Origin: an uncultured Clostridia bacterium
Lineage (GTDB): Bacteria; Bacillota; Clostridia; Christensenellales; Borkfalkiaceae
Direction: 5' to 3'
NCBI GenBank assembly: GCA_905235765.1
Contig: CAJOMM010000039.1
Span: 4,576-10,762 of the forward strand
DNA: 6,187 bases
This document shows positions 5,078 through 6,187 of the stretch, in pieces. Numbering within the stretch: the first letter of the stretch is position 1; every line of letters begins with the position of its first letter. The notes beneath the pieces are model-generated. The model saw nothing but the letters and a program-made list of their open reading frames with translations, made no database searches and had not been told where the DNA came from. Both the position numbers and the translations under genes were made by a program.

Positions 5078-6187
5078 ATGGAGAAAAACGATATTAAGAC
5101 CGGCATTGTGTTTGCCGTCGGTATGAACGGGGAAGGCGTTTTAAGAGAAGAAGATAAAGTGGTTTTCGTTCCTTTTACGCTTCCGGGGGAAAAAATCAGA
5201 TATAAAATTCTTAAAGTTGGCGACGGATTTGCGTTCGGCAAGGTTATGGAGATTTTTACTCCTGCCGAAGAACGCGTTCGTCCTGTTTGTGAAGTTTTCG
5301 GTAAATGCGGAGGCTGTCAGCTGCAGCACGTAAGATATCAGAATCAGCTGAAAATCAAAGAAGATAATATAAAAAATTGTTTTAAAAAAATTGCTTTTTT
5401 AGACGTTGATGTAAAACCTTCGTCTAAAGGTAAAAGCGAATATTATTACCGCAATAAATTACAGTTGCCGGTATCGGTAGATAAAGACGGAAATACGATA
5501 ATGGGCTTTTATGCGGATAACTCCCATAGAGTCGTTCCTATCAACGATTGTCCGATCAACGCTTTATGGACGAAAGACGTTATAAAGGCTTTCAAAGAGT
5601 ATTTTGACTTATTCGGTATTAAAGGCTATGATGAAAAAACGGGAAAGGGCGACGTAAGAGAGATAACCGTTAAGGACGTGAGGGGCAACCTTATTTTTAC
5701 TATAGTATCTCCCAAAGAGAATATTCCGGGGCTTGCTGAATTGGTAGGAATTCTTAAACGTTATTTTAATTCGGGATTTTCATTGTTTTATAATGTAAAC
5801 GCTTCTTCCGGAAACGTTATTTACGGAGATAATTTTAAATTAATATACGGTTGCGAGAGTTATTCTGCCGATATGCTCGGTATAAAATATAAAGCCGGCG
5901 TAAAAAGTTTTATGCAAGTCAATGATAACGTCTGTTCCAAACTTTATAATATGGTCTGTAACTTGGCAAGTCTTGATGAAAACACTGTCGTTATTGATGC
6001 TTACAGCGGCGCAGGGCTTTTGACAGCTCTTCTTGCCAAAAAGGCAAAAAGGGCAATAGGCGTGGAGATAGAACCTGAAGCAGTACGCCTTGCAGACGCT
6101 TTGGCAAAGGAAAACGGTTTATCACAAAAAATCGTAAATTACCTAGGGAAATGTGAAGAGATTTTGCCTGACATAATAGAAAAAGAA
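5078..6187 (+). CDS. rlmD: 23S rRNA uracil-C5 methyltransferase, RlmD/RumA type (3' end outside window)
   Basis: The reading frame is open from the ATG to the window edge, giving 370 of roughly 440-460 expected residues. The family makes 5-methyluridine in 23S rRNA (U1939 in RlmD, also U747 in RlmCD of Gram-positives) using S-adenosylmethionine. Residues 1-60 form a TRAM RNA-binding domain (GMNGEGVLREEDKVVFVPFTLPGE, in part). The 4Fe-4S cysteines are all present: C71, C77, C80 in the C-x5-C-GG-C motif, and C158. KSFMQVN (276-282) is the family FxQVN motif. The methyltransferase fold shows its SAM site in VVIDAYSGAGLLTALL (304-319) and GVEIEPEA (328-335). The catalytic cysteine and general-base glutamate lie beyond the edge. 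It starts nine bases after the membrane gene with a poor ribosome binding site. The family is sure; the exact target uridine is not. Confidence 0.93.
   Translation, partial: MEKNDIKTGIVFAVGMNGEGVLREEDKVVFVPFTLPGEKIRYKILKVGDGFAFGKVMEIFTPAEERVRPVCEVFGKCGGCQLQHVRYQNQLKIKEDNIKNCFKKIAFLDVDVKPSSKGKSEYYYRNKLQLPVSVDKDGNTIMGFYADNSHRVVPINDCPINALWTKDVIKAFKEYFDLFGIKGYDEKTGKGDVREITVKDVRGNLIFTIVSPKENIPGLAELVGILKRYFNSGFSLFYNVNASSGNVIYGDNFKLIYGCESYSADMLGIKYKAGVKSFMQVNDNVCSKLYNMVCNLASLDENTVVIDAYSGAGLLTALLAKKAKRAIGVEIEPEAVRLADALAKENGLSQKIVNYLGKCEEILPDIIEKE

Overview
The window is AT-rich and densely coding, with every supported gene on the + strand. The style is that of an anaerobic Firmicute: short gaps, purine-rich Shine-Dalgarno sites, a U-tract terminator, and a DUF5685 / J-domain gene pair known to me mainly from Clostridia. 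An uncultured gut-type clostridium is the best guess. Nothing here fixes the genus. I see no mobile element, CRISPR array, tRNA or rRNA.

Layout. Positions 1-116 are a non-coding leader with a plausible sigma-A promoter. Next comes a single small P-loop ATPase-like gene of unknown role (117-524), closed by a strong intrinsic terminator (553-587). Only nine bases after the terminator's T-run, a second transcription unit begins and runs to the right edge. It holds thrC (threonine synthase), trpS (tryptophanyl-tRNA synthetase), a DUF5685-like gene, a J-like/TPR/Cys-rich gene, a multi-pass membrane protein and the first 370 codons of an RlmD-type 23S rRNA uracil methyltransferase. The junctions from thrC onward are 10 nt, 0 nt, a 4-nt overlap, a 1-nt overlap and 9 nt, so this looks like one operon.

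Functionally the operon mixes housekeeping genes (threonine synthesis, tRNA charging, rRNA modification) with a three-gene uncharacterised block (3082-5068). That block is the most interesting part. It contains an all-alpha protein with two aspartate-rich motifs and a Cys/His cluster, a J-like protein that has lost HPD and ends in a seven-cysteine tail, and a roughly six-span membrane protein. Tight coupling suggests the three act together, perhaps at the membrane, but the function is unknown.

The second point of interest is the thrC control region. A candidate thrC promoter has its -10 box at the outer end of the terminator's 5' arm. Transcripts started there would lack most of that arm, which would allow termination of the upstream gene and initiation of thrC in under 80 bases.
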